64,000 bases of DNA from Kibdelosporangium aridum (GTDB lineage Bacteria; Actinomycetota; Actinomycetes; Mycobacteriales; Pseudonocardiaceae), in contig NZ_FWXV01000002.1 of the NCBI RefSeq assembly GCF_900176515.1, forward strand, positions 434,001 through 498,000. The letters run 5' to 3'. How positions within the stretch are numbered: position 1 is the stretch's first letter; every line of letters begins with the position of its first letter. A model generated the notes under the pieces. It was not told the origin of the DNA, did no database searches, and saw only the letters and a program-made list of their open reading frames with translations. Of the stretch, positions 1 to 7,662 are shown piece by piece. The translations under genes were made by a program, and so were the position numbers.

Positions 1-1425
1 GAGCAACTCCGGCCGGTTCTCCGCCAACGCCAGCAGCTGGTGGATCATCGAGCCGTACCGGTTGAGCAGATGCCGCACACGATAGGGGTGCACGCCTGCC
101 TTCGCGGCCAGCTGATCGGCCTGGTTGACCAGCGCGTGGTAGCCGTCGGCGCCGAGCAGCGGCACTTTGTCCGTAATGGACGGTTGAATCCGGCCAGGCA
201 GATCGACCGCGGCCGCGTCCACCGCGTCCGCGGCCATCACGCGGTAGGTCGTGTACTTGCCACCCGCGATCGCCACGAAACCCGGGGCGACCCGGGCAAC
301 GGCGTGTTCGCGGGAGAGCTTCGAGGTCTCTTCGCTTTCCCCGGCCAGCAACGGCCGCAGTCCCGCGTAGACGCCTTCGATGTCGTCCTGCGTCAACGGC
401 GTCGCGAGCACCGTGTTGACGTGCTCGAGGATGTAGTCGATGTCGGCTTTGGTCGCCGCCGGGTGGGCCAGGTCGAGGTTCCAGTCCGTGTCGGTGGTTC
501 CCACGATCCAGTGACTTCCCCAGGGGATCACGAACAGCACTGATTTCTCTGTGCGCAGGATCAGCCCGGACTCCGACACGATCCGGTCACGCGGCACCAC
601 GATGTGCACACCTTTGCTGGCCCGTACACGGAACCGGCCGCGGCTGCCGGACAGGCGCTGCAGCTCGTCGGTCCACACACCGGTCGCGTTGATCACCGCG
701 TTGGCCTTGATCTCGGTCTCGCGGCCGTCCTCGACGTCACGGACGCGGACGCCGGAAATCCGATCGGCTTCCCGGACCATGCCGATGACCTGCGTGGACG
801 TCCGCACAACGGCGCCATAGTGGGCCGCTGTCCTCGCCACGGTCATGGTGTGACGCGCATCGTCGGACTGCGCGTCGAAGTAACGGATGCCGCCGATGAG
901 GGCGTCGCGCTTCAACGCGGGCACCATGCGTAGTGCCCCTGCCCTGGTCAGGTGTTTCTGACCGGGAACGGATCGCGCGCCACCCATCGTGTCGTAAAGG
1001 AACAGTCCGGCCGCGGTGTACGGCCGCTCCCAGACGCGGCGCGTCAACGGGTACAGGAACGAGACGGGTTTCACCAGGTGCGGAGCGATCCTGGTGAGCA
1101 TCAGCTCCCGTTCCCGCAGCGCCTCGCGGACCAGTCCGAACTCGAGCTGTTCCAGATAGCGCAAGCCGCCGTGGAACAACTTCGACGACCGGCTCGACGT
1201 GCCCGACGCCAGGTCGCGTGCCTCCACAAGGGCCACTCGCAGGCCACGTGTCGCGGCGTCCAGCGCGGTACCCGCGCCGACCACACCGCCACCGATCACG
1301 ACCAGGTCGAACGTTTCCTCACCAAGCCTGCGCCAGGAATCCTCGCGTTCGGCCGGTCCCAGGCGGCCTGGGACGGTCACCGGGTCGATGGTGCGGACTG
1401 GCTGCCTTGGCTTCCGGCTGGCCAC
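1..1425 (-). CDS. glpD: Glycerol-3-phosphate dehydrogenase GlpD (3' end outside window)
   Basis: FAD-dependent oxidation of sn-glycerol-3-phosphate to dihydroxyacetone phosphate at the membrane. Reading the minus strand from GTG at 1425 gives 475 codons open to the window edge, so the C-terminus is missing. A Rossmann FAD motif (VVIGGGVVGAG) lies at residues 42-52, followed by the family motifs SSRSSKLFHGG and GLRYLE, and later GGKYTTYR. The start is supported by an AGGGAGG ribosome site six bases upstream. It is divergent from glpF-glpK, consistent with a shared glycerol regulon. The family is certain; which of the glpD1/glpD2 types it is cannot be told from the part seen. Confidence 0.93.
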   Translation of the reverse strand, partial: MASRKPRQPVRTIDPVTVPGRLGPAEREDSWRRLGEETFDLVVIGGGVVGAGTALDAATRGLRVALVEARDLASGTSSRSSKLFHGGLRYLEQLEFGLVREALRERELMLTRIAPHLVKPVSFLYPLTRRVWERPYTAAGLFLYDTMGGARSVPGQKHLTRAGALRMVPALKRDALIGGIRYFDAQSDDARHTMTVARTAAHYGAVVRTSTQVIGMVREADRISGVRVRDVEDGRETEIKANAVINATGVWTDELQRLSGSRGRFRVRASKGVHIVVPRDRIVSESGLILRTEKSVLFVIPWGSHWIVGTTDTDWNLDLAHPAATKADIDYILEHVNTVLATPLTQDDIEGVYAGLRPLLAGESEETSKLSREHAVARVAPGFVAIAGGKYTTYRVMAADAVDAAAVDLPGRIQPSITDKVPLLGADGYHALVNQADQLAAKAGVHPYRVRHLLNRYGSMIHQLLALAENRPELL

Positions 1426-1561
1426 GTAACGCCTCCCTGCCGAATCAACTGCATGCCCGACTCGATTGCACTGCTCGTCCCTCACGCTACCGCCAACCGC
1501 GGAGGATCGCGCCGTGCGGACACGTGAGAAGGATTGCGTCGTTCGGATCATGGACATCGGT

Positions 1562-1577
1562 GTTAGCGCGCACTAAC
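1562..1577. promoter_or_regulatory. Candidate operator in glpD/glpF divergent spacer
   Basis: An inverted repeat GTTAG-N6-CTAAC with a GCGC core lies in the 240-base spacer between the divergent starts of glpD (1425) and glpF (1666). Its position suits a repressor or activator controlling both directions, such as a GlpR/DeoR- or IclR-type protein. No regulator gene is visible next to it, so the binding protein is unknown. The rest of the spacer shows no other clear element. Confidence 0.35.
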
Positions 1578-1665
1578 GTCGCTGCTCACTGAGGGTATGG
1601 CAGCGTTGCCATTGGGGGCTTCGCTTCTCTGCCCAGGTCCGTGTGGCCGAACGTTGGAGGTGGCG

Positions 1666-2406
1666 ATGGGCGCGGGCGAGATATTCGTCTGGGAGATGCT
1701 GGGTACCGCCGTACTGATCCTGCTTGGCAACGGCGTGGTGGCCAACACCGTTTTGAGAGACACGCTCGGTAGCGGCACCGGATTCCTCTTCGTGAACATC
1801 GGCTGGGCGTTCGCCGTGTTCACCGGCGCGAGCATCGCCGCGCCGAGCGGGGCGCACCTCAACCCGGCGGTCACGCTGGGACTCGCGATCACCGACAAGG
1901 TGTCGTGGGCGGACGTCCCGATCTACGTCCTCGCGCAGATGGTCGGCGCGATCATCGGTGCGGCACTGTGCTGGGCGACGTACAAACTGCAGTTCGACAG
2001 CCATCCCGAGCCGGAGAACACCCGGGGGATCTTCTGCACGGCGCCGACCGTGCGCAATCCACTGTGGAACACGATCACCGAGGTGATCGGCACGTTCGTG
2101 CTCGTCGGCTGGATCCTGCTGAGCCCGGCGATCAAGGTCGGCGCCGACGGCGTGCCACAGTTCGGCAACTCCGCGCTGGGATACGCGGGTGTCGCGTTCG
2201 TCGTGCTGGTGATCGGTACGTCGCTCGGTGGCCCGACTGGCTACGCCATCAACCCGGCGCGTGACCTGGGCCCACGGATCGCGTACGCGCTGCTGCCGAT
2301 TCGCGGCAAGGCCAGCGCAGACTGGGGATACTCGTGGGTGCCGGTCGTCGGTCCGCTGATCGGCGCGCTGCTCGCAGGTCTGCTGTACCTCGTACTGCCT
2401 GTCTAG
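1666..2406 (+). CDS. glpF: Glycerol uptake facilitator GlpF (MIP/aquaporin family)
   Basis: Channel for passive glycerol entry across the cytoplasmic membrane; 246 residues, usual for the family. The two pore half-helix motifs are visible: HLNPAVT at residues 65-71 and [10 protein letters not shown] at 195-204. The Asp after NPAR is typical of glycerol facilitators rather than water channels. I chose ATG 1666 because TGGAGG precedes it by five bases; an upstream in-frame ATG at 1597 would add a non-homologous, non-membrane leader. glpK follows 16 bases later, so the two are co-transcribed. Confidence 0.93.
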   Translation: MGAGEIFVWEMLGTAVLILLGNGVVANTVLRDTLGSGTGFLFVNIGWAFAVFTGASIAAPSGAHLNPAVTLGLAITDKVSWADVPIYVLAQMVGAIIGAALCWATYKLQFDSHPEPENTRGIFCTAPTVRNPLWNTITEVIGTFVLVGWILLSPAIKVGADGVPQFGNSALGYAGVAFVVLVIGTSLGGPTGYAINPARDLGPRIAYALLPIRGKASADWGYSWVPVVGPLIGALLAGLLYLVLPV

Positions 2407-2422
2407 GAAAGGAACGCTCACC

Positions 2423-3931
2423 ATGGCCCAGTACGTGGCCGCGATCGACCAGGGCACAACGTCCACCCGGTGCATGATCTTCAGTCATGACGGCCGGGTG
2501 GTTTCGGTCGACCAGAAGGAACACGAGCAGATCTTCCCCAAGGCCGGGTGGGTCGAACACGACCCGGAGGAGGTCTGGCGCAACACCCGCGAAGTGGCGG
2601 CCGGAGCGGTCGCCAAGGCGGATCTGCACGTCTCGGACATAGCGGCGGTGGGGATCACCAACCAGCGCGAAACCGCCGTGGTGTGGGACAAGAAGACCGG
2701 GAAGCCGGTCTACAACGCGATTGTCTGGCAGGACACCCGCACCGACAAGATCGTCAACGAGCTGGGGGCGCTGGGCGACGGCCAGGAGCGTTACCGCGCC
2801 AAGACGGGCCTGCCGCTGGCGACGTACTTCTCCGGCCCGAAGATCCGCTGGATTCTGGACAATGTGGACGGTGCACGCTCGCGGGCGGAGAACGGCGAAC
2901 TGCTGTTCGGCAACATGGACACGTGGGTGCTGTGGAACATGACCGGCGGCCCCGAGGGCGGCGTGCATGTGACGGACCCGACAAACGCGTCCCGCACAAT
3001 GCTGATGGACCTGGACACACTGCAGTGGGACGCGGAAATCGCCTCGGAGATGGGCATTCCGCTGTCGATGCTGCCGGAGATCAAGTCCTCTTCGGAGGTC
3101 TACGGCCACGTCCGGGAGAAGGGCGCGCTGGCGGGCGTGCCGATCGCGGGAATCCTCGGTGACCAGCAGGCGGCGACGTTCGGTCAGGCCTGCCTGTCCC
3201 CGGGTGAAGCCAAGAACACCTACGGCACAGGAAACTTCGTCCTGCTCAACACCGGAACCGAAAAGGTGATGAGCGAGAACGGCCTGTTGACAACGGTCTG
3301 CTACAAGATCGGATCAAACGACACGGTCTACGCACTCGAAGGCTCCATCGCCGTAACGGGTTCCCTGGTGCAGTGGATCCGCGACAACCTAGGCATGATC
3401 ACCACTGCGGCGGAGATCGAGGAACACGCCCGGCAGGTCGAGGACAACGGCGGCTGCTACTTCGTGCCCGCGTTCTCGGGATTGTTCGCGCCGTACTGGC
3501 GTTCCGACGCCCGCGGCGCGATCGTCGGCCTGACCCGGTTCGTCAACAAAGGACACTTGGCCCGCGCGGTGCTTGAAGCAACGGCATTCCAGTCCCGCGA
3601 AGTCATCGACGCGATGAACGCCGACTCCGGCGTACCGTTGACAGCGTTGAAGGTCGACGGCGGCATGGTCGCCAACGAACTGTTGATGCAGTTCCAGGCG
3701 GACATCCTGAACGTACCGGTGATCCGCCCGGTGGTCGCCGAGACAACCGCACTGGGCGCCGCGTACGCCGCAGGCCTGGCGGTCGGCTTCTGGTCCGGAG
3801 AAGACGACATCCGCAACAACTGGGCACAGGACAAGCAATGGGAACCCGCTTTGGACGAAGCCAAGCGCGAATCCCTGTACGCGGAGTGGAAGAAGGCCGT
3901 CACCAAGACCTTCGACTGGGTGACAGACTGA
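2423..3931 (+). CDS. glpK: Glycerol kinase GlpK
   Basis: ATP-dependent phosphorylation of glycerol to sn-glycerol-3-phosphate, the substrate of the divergent GlpD. It has 502 residues, full length for the FGGY family. The N-terminal phosphate loop [12 protein letters not shown] (residues 9-20), the WVEHDPEE motif, the [10 protein letters not shown] segment and the C-terminal [19 protein letters not shown] segment are all present. AGGAAAGGA lies upstream of the ATG. It is second in the glpFK operon and is followed by a perfect inverted repeat that probably ends the transcript. Confidence 0.96.
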   Translation: MAQYVAAIDQGTTSTRCMIFSHDGRVVSVDQKEHEQIFPKAGWVEHDPEEVWRNTREVAAGAVAKADLHVSDIAAVGITNQRETAVVWDKKTGKPVYNAIVWQDTRTDKIVNELGALGDGQERYRAKTGLPLATYFSGPKIRWILDNVDGARSRAENGELLFGNMDTWVLWNMTGGPEGGVHVTDPTNASRTMLMDLDTLQWDAEIASEMGIPLSMLPEIKSSSEVYGHVREKGALAGVPIAGILGDQQAATFGQACLSPGEAKNTYGTGNFVLLNTGTEKVMSENGLLTTVCYKIGSNDTVYALEGSIAVTGSLVQWIRDNLGMITTAAEIEEHARQVEDNGGCYFVPAFSGLFAPYWRSDARGAIVGLTRFVNKGHLARAVLEATAFQSREVIDAMNADSGVPLTALKVDGGMVANELLMQFQADILNVPVIRPVVAETTALGAAYAAGLAVGFWSGEDDIRNNWAQDKQWEPALDEAKRESLYAEWKKAVTKTFDWVTD

Positions 3932-3956
3932 CCCGCCGCAAGTAGCCCGAAAAGGT

Positions 3957-3991
3957 GATGTCGGTGCGAACGGACCGTTCGCACCGACATC
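3957..3991. terminator. Bidirectional terminator, 17-bp perfect stem
   Basis: Two 17-base arms (3957-3973 and 3975-3991) are perfectly complementary around a single central base, 25 bases after the glpK stop. It lies between convergent glpK and the sortase gene at 4120, so it can end transcripts from both sides. There is no long T-tract on either side, which is common in high-GC actinomycetes. Confidence 0.75.
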
Positions 3992-4119
3992 TCCCTTGAT
4001 CCCCCACCCCAGCTCCCATCCCCCCGGTAAAATTGACGCTCGGGGCGTCCCCACCCCCTTGGGATGGGCGGGGGCTGTCTTGGGGCTGTTTGTGTGGTGT
4101 GGACGTTCGCCGGGGCAGC

Positions 4120-4722
4120 TCAGGTCGTGCTGGGGACCAGGCTGGCGAACACGATGATGTTGTCCTTGTAGCTGCGGGCGTCTTTGTCGAACACTCCGCC
4201 GCAGGTGATCAGCCGCAGTTCCGGTTTCGTTGTGTCGCCGTAGACCTCGTCGGTCGGGAACTCGCTCTTGGACACCTGCTTGACGCGGTCGACGAGGAAT
4301 TTCGCTTTCGTTCCGTCGGTTCGGGTCACGAGGATCTCGTCGCCTGCCGCCATTTCCTTGAGACGGTAGAAGATTCCCGGTTTGTGGTTGCCGTCGACGT
4401 GGCCGAGGATGATCGCGGGACCAAGCTCCCCTGGTGTCGGCGCCTTGTCGTACCAGCCCGCTTGCATCGGCTGCGTCACCGGCGGGACTTCGACCGTCTG
4501 ATCCGGGTTCAAGCCGAGCGCGATCAACGAGGACTGCGCACCGATCTTCGGAATCGAGATCTGGGTCGGCACCGAGGCCGGCAGCGCGGTCACCGCCTGG
4601 TCTGTCTGCGTCCCCTGAGACGGAACAGAATTCACCGGCGGCGGCGTTGCTTCATGCTCCCCCGAACATGCCCCCAGCACCAACGCCAACGCGACGACCG
4701 CGCTACCAAGCCATTTCCGCAT
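4120..4722 (-). CDS. Class F-type sortase, lipoprotein (copy 1)
   Basis: A transpeptidase that would cleave secreted proteins at a TG-type sorting motif and anchor them to the envelope. The 200-residue product starts with a lipoprotein signal (MRKWLG, hydrophobic stretch, LGAC; lipidated Cys19), then a Pro/Gln-rich linker, then the sortase barrel from about residue 52. Catalytic candidates are His108 (ILGHVDG) and Cys174 (LITCGG); Arg183 is nine residues after the Cys. The C-terminal YKDNIIVFA strand is class F-like. ATG 4722 begins a good lipoprotein signal after GGGGGA; an in-frame ATG 45 codons upstream lies across the promoter. It is the last gene of a minus-strand block whose three preceding genes encode its likely substrates. 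Confidence 0.88.
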   Translation of the reverse strand: MRKWLGSAVVALALVLGACSGEHEATPPPVNSVPSQGTQTDQAVTALPASVPTQISIPKIGAQSSLIALGLNPDQTVEVPPVTQPMQAGWYDKAPTPGELGPAIILGHVDGNHKPGIFYRLKEMAAGDEILVTRTDGTKAKFLVDRVKQVSKSEFPTDEVYGDTTKPELRLITCGGVFDKDARSYKDNIIVFASLVPSTT

Positions 4723-4751
4723 TTCGTGTCCCCCGATCCTTCCCCCTGTAA

Positions 4752-4776
4752 GACGTGCCGGAGACCGAGCGGTTGC
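4752..4776 (-). promoter_or_regulatory. ECF-sigma-like promoter of sortase copy 1
   Basis: On the minus strand the sequence reads GCAACC, 15 bases, CGTC, the layout of a promoter read by an extracytoplasmic-function sigma factor. The -10 element lies 29 bases upstream of the sortase ATG. The same element with identical spacing precedes the three surface-protein genes upstream. Confidence 0.6.
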
Positions 4777-4824
4777 ACTGATTTCTTGCGAAAATCTCAG
4801 GACTTCCGGAGCCGGACATACAAA

Positions 4825-4859
4825 AGGTGGCTTTGCCCCTCCCCAGGGCAAAGCCACCT
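4825..4859 (-). terminator. Rho-independent terminator of frameshifted surface-protein copy
   Basis: A 14-bp perfect stem (AGGTGGCTTTGCCC and its complement) with a 7-base loop is followed, in the minus direction, by TTTTG. It lies just after the surface-protein gene; the frameshifted reading frame runs into it. Near-identical hairpins follow the other two paralogues. Confidence 0.8.
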
Positions 4860-5499
4860 ACGCTTTCAGGATCTTCAGGCGCGCGAACGACGACGCAAGA
4901 AGAAAGCACCCGCGCCACCAGCCGCCAGCAGACCGGCTCCACCCAACGCGTACGCACCCCACATTCGATTCCTGCGCGTCTGGCGCGGCGTTGACGACCA
5001 CGTCGCCGCCTTCGCCGGTGTCCGCCGCGCCCTTCGGCTTCACCTCGACCTGAGCCTCCTTGGCCGGAGCGGGCTTCGGCGTACCGGTCTTCGGCGTTGC
5101 GGGCTTGGGCTTCGGCTTCTCGGTGGCCGTCGGAGCCTTGTCACCTGCGATGACAGTGAGGTTCGCGGTCACACGGACCGTGCCGCACTGGTAGGAGACC
5201 GGGTAGGTGCCCGGTTTGGCGTTCTTCTTGACCTCGCCGTAGCCGTTGAGCGTCATTCCGCCGACACCGTCGTCCTTGAGGTACACCTCGAAAGGCTCGA
5301 GAACCGGGGACTGCACCTTCTCCGTGGTGAATCCGGGTGCGTTGCAGTCGCCGATCATGCCGACGAAGTCACCGGGCTTCACCGGGTTCTTGTCAAAACC
5401 GAGCGATCCTTTGATGCCCGAGGCATTGGCCAGCGGCGCCGCCAGCACCAAGCCCGCGATTCCCAGAGCAACGGAGCCAAAGAAAGTCTTCTTACGCAT
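4858..5499 (-). CDS. Secreted sortase-substrate-like protein, copy 3, frameshifted before its membrane anchor
   Basis: Paralogue of the two genes upstream. ATG 5499 starts MRKKTFFGSV and a signal peptide ending near ANAS; then a small beta-domain with two Cys (GDC, YQC) and the KPGTY motif, a Lys/Pro/Thr linker, and the motif KPKGAADTGEGG. After ESNVG the frame changes: the sequence reads CVRVGWSRS and ends at 4858. Reading one base on from a GGGG run (4957-4960) restores YALGGAGLLAAGGAGAFF plus RRRSRA and a stop at 4875-4877, matching its paralogues. So one extra G removes the anchor. This may be a real mutation, phase variation or a sequence error. An upstream in-frame ATG at 5541 lies too close to the promoter at 5549. 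Confidence 0.8.
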   Translation of the reverse strand: MRKKTFFGSVALGIAGLVLAAPLANASGIKGSLGFDKNPVKPGDFVGMIGDCNAPGFTTEKVQSPVLEPFEVYLKDDGVGGMTLNGYGEVKKNAKPGTYPVSYQCGTVRVTANLTVIAGDKAPTATEKPKPKPATPKTGTPKPAPAKEAQVEVKPKGAADTGEGGDVVVNAAPDAQESNVGCVRVGWSRSAGGWWRGCFLLASSFARLKILKA

Positions 5500-5548
5500 T
5501 TCGGGTTCCCCCAGTGGTGAAGTTCTGTTCCCTTTTCTCACTCATAAA

Positions 5549-5573
5549 GACGTGCCGAGTGCCGGATGGTTGC
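5549..5573 (-). promoter_or_regulatory. ECF-sigma-like promoter of surface-protein copy 3
   Basis: Minus strand GCAACC-N15-CGTC, 49 bases upstream of ATG 5499. The spacing and the CGGCA bases before CGTC are identical to the promoter of copy 2. Confidence 0.6.
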
Positions 5574-5631
5574 ACCGGTTTCTCGCGAAAATTTCAGAAC
5601 TTCCGGAGCAACCTTTGCCGGACATACAAAA

Positions 5632-5666
5632 AGGTGGCCTTGCCCCTTCCCAGGGCAAAGCCACCT
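5632..5666 (-). terminator. Rho-independent terminator of surface-protein copy 2
   Basis: A 14-base stem with a 7-base loop, followed in the minus direction by TTTTTGTATG. One position differs between the arms so that the minus-strand RNA forms a U-G wobble while the plus-strand RNA would have a C-A mismatch. This points to use on the minus strand. Confidence 0.78.
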
Positions 5667-5681
5667 ACGCTTCAACGATCT

Positions 5682-6266
5682 TCAGGCGCGCGAACGGCGA
5701 CGCAAGAAGAAAGCACCCGCACCACCAGCCGCCAGCAAACCACCACCACCCAACGCATACACACCCGCACCCAGACCGGACTCATTCTGAACCGGCGCAG
5801 CCTGGGCAACACCACCCTCACCAGTGTCCGCGGCGCCCTTCGGCTTCACCGCGACCTGACCGTCATCCTTGGCCTTCGTCGGCGTGGACTTGCTGGTTGT
5901 CGGCTTGGGCTTGGCGGACGACACGATGGTCAGCTTCGCCCGGACGTTCTCCGGGCCGCAGTCGTAGCTGACGGTGTAGGTGCCGGGCTTCGCGTCCTTC
6001 TTGATCTTGCCCTTGCCGGTCAAGAGCGGCGCCTCCCGCGTTCCGTCGATGCCGATGTGCCCCTCGGCGAGCACCGGCGACTTCACGTAGTCCTTCACCC
6101 ACGGACTCATGTGGCACTTGCCGCCGAACGTGACCTCTTCGCCCGCGACGTATGAGCTCTTGTCCAGCGTGAGGGTGTTGGGCTGACCGGCGTTCGCGAT
6201 CGGACCGGCCATGAAAAGACCGGCGATACCGAGACCAAGCGCGCCGAAAAGAATGTTCTTACGCAT
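5682..6266 (-). CDS. Secreted sortase-substrate-like surface protein, copy 2
   Basis: A 194-residue protein of unknown function, probably displayed at the envelope. Signal peptide at residues 1-26 (ends IANA), a roughly 90-residue beta-rich domain with two Cys (GKC and YDC, possible disulphide) and KPGTYTVSYDCG, then a Lys/Thr/Pro linker. The motif VKPKGAADTGEGG precedes a Gly/Ala-rich hydrophobic segment (GAGVYALGGGGLLAAGG) and the tail RRRSRA. This is the layout of a sortase substrate, with an ADTG variant in place of LPxTG. ATG 6266 follows a purine-rich GGGGGAA. It has its own promoter (6316-6340) and terminator; sortase copy 1 lies two genes downstream. Confidence 0.82.
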   Translation of the reverse strand: MRKNILFGALGLGIAGLFMAGPIANAGQPNTLTLDKSSYVAGEEVTFGGKCHMSPWVKDYVKSPVLAEGHIGIDGTREAPLLTGKGKIKKDAKPGTYTVSYDCGPENVRAKLTIVSSAKPKPTTSKSTPTKAKDDGQVAVKPKGAADTGEGGVAQAAPVQNESGLGAGVYALGGGGLLAAGGAGAFFLRRRSRA

Positions 6267-6315
6267 TTCGGGTTCCCCCAGATTATTGAGTCGATTTCGT
6301 TTTCTCACCCATAAA

Positions 6316-6340
6316 GACGTGCCGAGTGCCGGGTGGTTGC
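6316..6340 (-). promoter_or_regulatory. ECF-sigma-like promoter of surface-protein copy 2
   Basis: Minus strand GCAACC-N15-CGTC, 49 bases upstream of ATG 6266; same distance and spacing as for copy 3. Confidence 0.6.
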
Positions 6341-6400
6341 ACCACGTTCGCAGAAAAGTTTCAGGACTTCATAAGCAACCCTTTGCCGGACATAGAAAAA

Positions 6401-6434
6401 GGTGGCCTTGCCCCCTCCCCAGGGCAAAGCCACC
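6401..6434 (-). terminator. Rho-independent terminator of surface-protein copy 1
   Basis: A 13-bp stem with one wobble pair in the minus-strand RNA and an 8-base loop, followed in the minus direction by TTTTTC. Nearly the same sequence as the hairpins at 4825 and 5632. Confidence 0.76.
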
Positions 6435-6447
6435 CAAGCTTCAAATG

Positions 6448-7035
6448 TCAGACACGCGAACGACGACGCAAGAAGAAAGCACCCGCACCACCAGCCGCCA
6501 ACAGACCAACACCACCCAACACATACACACCCGCACCCAGACCCGACTCATTCTGAACCGGCGCAGCCTGGACAACACCACCCTCACCGGTGTCCGCGGC
6601 ACCCTTCGGCTTCACCGCGACCTGAGCCTCCTTGGCCGGAGCGGGCTTCGGCGTGCTGGTTGTCGGCTTCGGCGTCTTCGTCTCGGCGGACACCACAGTC
6701 AGCTTGGCAGCGGCCGCGAGGTCACCGCATTTGAAGCTCACGGTGTAGGTACCGGGCTTGACGTTCTTCTTGACCTTGGCGACACCGCTGACGTCAGGCA
6801 CGTCCTGGCTCGCCCGGCTGACCACGCTGCCTGCTTCAAGCGCGTCCGAGTGCAGCGGCGTCTTCAGCCAAATGTCCATGTGGCAGGAGCCGCTCACCTT
6901 GATCTCCTCGCCCGCGACGACCTTGCTCTTGCTGAGCGAGATCTTCGGGTTTTGACCCGCGTTCGCGATTCCCCCGGTCAGGAAAAGGGCCGTGATGCCG
7001 AGTGCGGTCGCACCGAAAATCGTGTTCTTACGCAT
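6448..7035 (-). CDS. Secreted sortase-substrate-like surface protein, copy 1
   Basis: A 195-residue paralogue of the gene at 5682-6266 and first of the tandem triplication. Signal peptide MRKNTIFG...IANA, a beta-domain with Cys in SGSC and FKC and the KPGTYTVSFKCG motif, a linker rich in Lys/Pro/Thr, then AVKPKGAADTGEGG, the hydrophobic GAGVYVLGGVGLLAAGG and RRRSRV. The N-terminal domain has diverged far more than the C-terminal anchor region, which is almost identical between copies. ATG 7035 is chosen because it begins the signal peptide shared by all copies. The domain is not one I can name; the sortase-substrate role is inferred from layout and from neighbouring sortases. Confidence 0.82.
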   Translation of the reverse strand: MRKNTIFGATALGITALFLTGGIANAGQNPKISLSKSKVVAGEEIKVSGSCHMDIWLKTPLHSDALEAGSVVSRASQDVPDVSGVAKVKKNVKPGTYTVSFKCGDLAAAAKLTVVSAETKTPKPTTSTPKPAPAKEAQVAVKPKGAADTGEGGVVQAAPVQNESGLGAGVYVLGGVGLLAAGGAGAFFLRRRSRV

Positions 7036-7088
7036 TGGATGATTCCCCTCGAATTTCTTCGCCCCTGTTTGCTTTTCGCACTCATGAA

Positions 7089-7113
7089 GACGTGCCGACG
7101 GCAGGCCAGTTGC
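7089..7113 (-). promoter_or_regulatory. ECF-sigma-like promoter of surface-protein copy 1
   Basis: Minus strand GCAACT-N15-CGTC, 53 bases upstream of ATG 7035. The spacer sequence differs from the other copies while the -35 and -10 boxes and the CGGCA before CGTC are kept. Confidence 0.58.
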
Positions 7114-7176
7114 GTGGAGCGGGCAAAAGAATTGAAGGGAATTTCTCAGCAACCTCGGCGAGGTTCGCGCGTCGTT

Positions 7177-7614
7177 CTACAGCTGGGTCCAGGCCCCGTC
7201 GAACGTCACCTCGGCCAAGCTGGCCGGCGGAAAGTGTTGCGGCGCTTGCTCTTCGAGCAGCATCCAGGCCAGTTCGTGCACCGCCGGGTTGTGCCCGATC
7301 AGCAGCAACGTGCCGATGTCGTCGGCGGTCTGCCAGATCACCTCGCGCAACGTGTCCACCGTCGCGAGGTAGAGGCTCGGCTCGAAGTCCACCTTCGGCT
7401 GGCTCGGCAGCTCCGCGCTCACCTGCTGCCAGGTCTGCCGCGTCCGCAACGCCGGCGAGCACAGCACGTGTTCCGGTCGCCGAGCCGCGAGTTCACGACC
7501 GGCGTGAGTGGCCTCCTTGCGGCCGATCGGCGTCAGCGGACGCTCGACGTCGGCCATGCCTGGCTCGTTCGCGGCGCTGGCGTGGCGGAGTATCAGCAGC
7601 GTACGGGCAGTCAT
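7177..7614 (-). CDS. SixA-like phosphohistidine phosphatase (histidine phosphatase superfamily)
   Basis: A 145-residue single-domain enzyme of the branch-1 histidine phosphatases. The catalytic RHG-type motif is LILRHASAA near the N-terminus, and the second catalytic His lies in LLIGHNPAVHEL. The length and the motif RHA (rather than RHG) match SixA, which dephosphorylates phosphohistidine in signalling proteins; the true substrate here is unknown. ATG 7614 gives the conserved short N-terminus MTARTLLILRH. It is followed on the minus strand by the surface-protein block, 64 bases before its first promoter element. Confidence 0.85.
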   Translation of the reverse strand: MTARTLLILRHASAANEPGMADVERPLTPIGRKEATHAGRELAARRPEHVLCSPALRTRQTWQQVSAELPSQPKVDFEPSLYLATVDTLREVIWQTADDIGTLLLIGHNPAVHELAWMLLEEQAPQHFPPASLAEVTFDGAWTQL

Positions 7615-7662
7615 GCGGCCAGTCTGACATTTTTGTCGGTGGTCGGGTGCATGGTGTGAGGC

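Noticed and set aside
4033..5520. A 495-codon plus-strand open frame across the first sortase and a surface-protein gene
   Set aside because: It runs through the promoter, terminator hairpin and coding region of clear minus-strand genes and has an Arg/His/Gln-rich composition typical of antisense frames at high GC.
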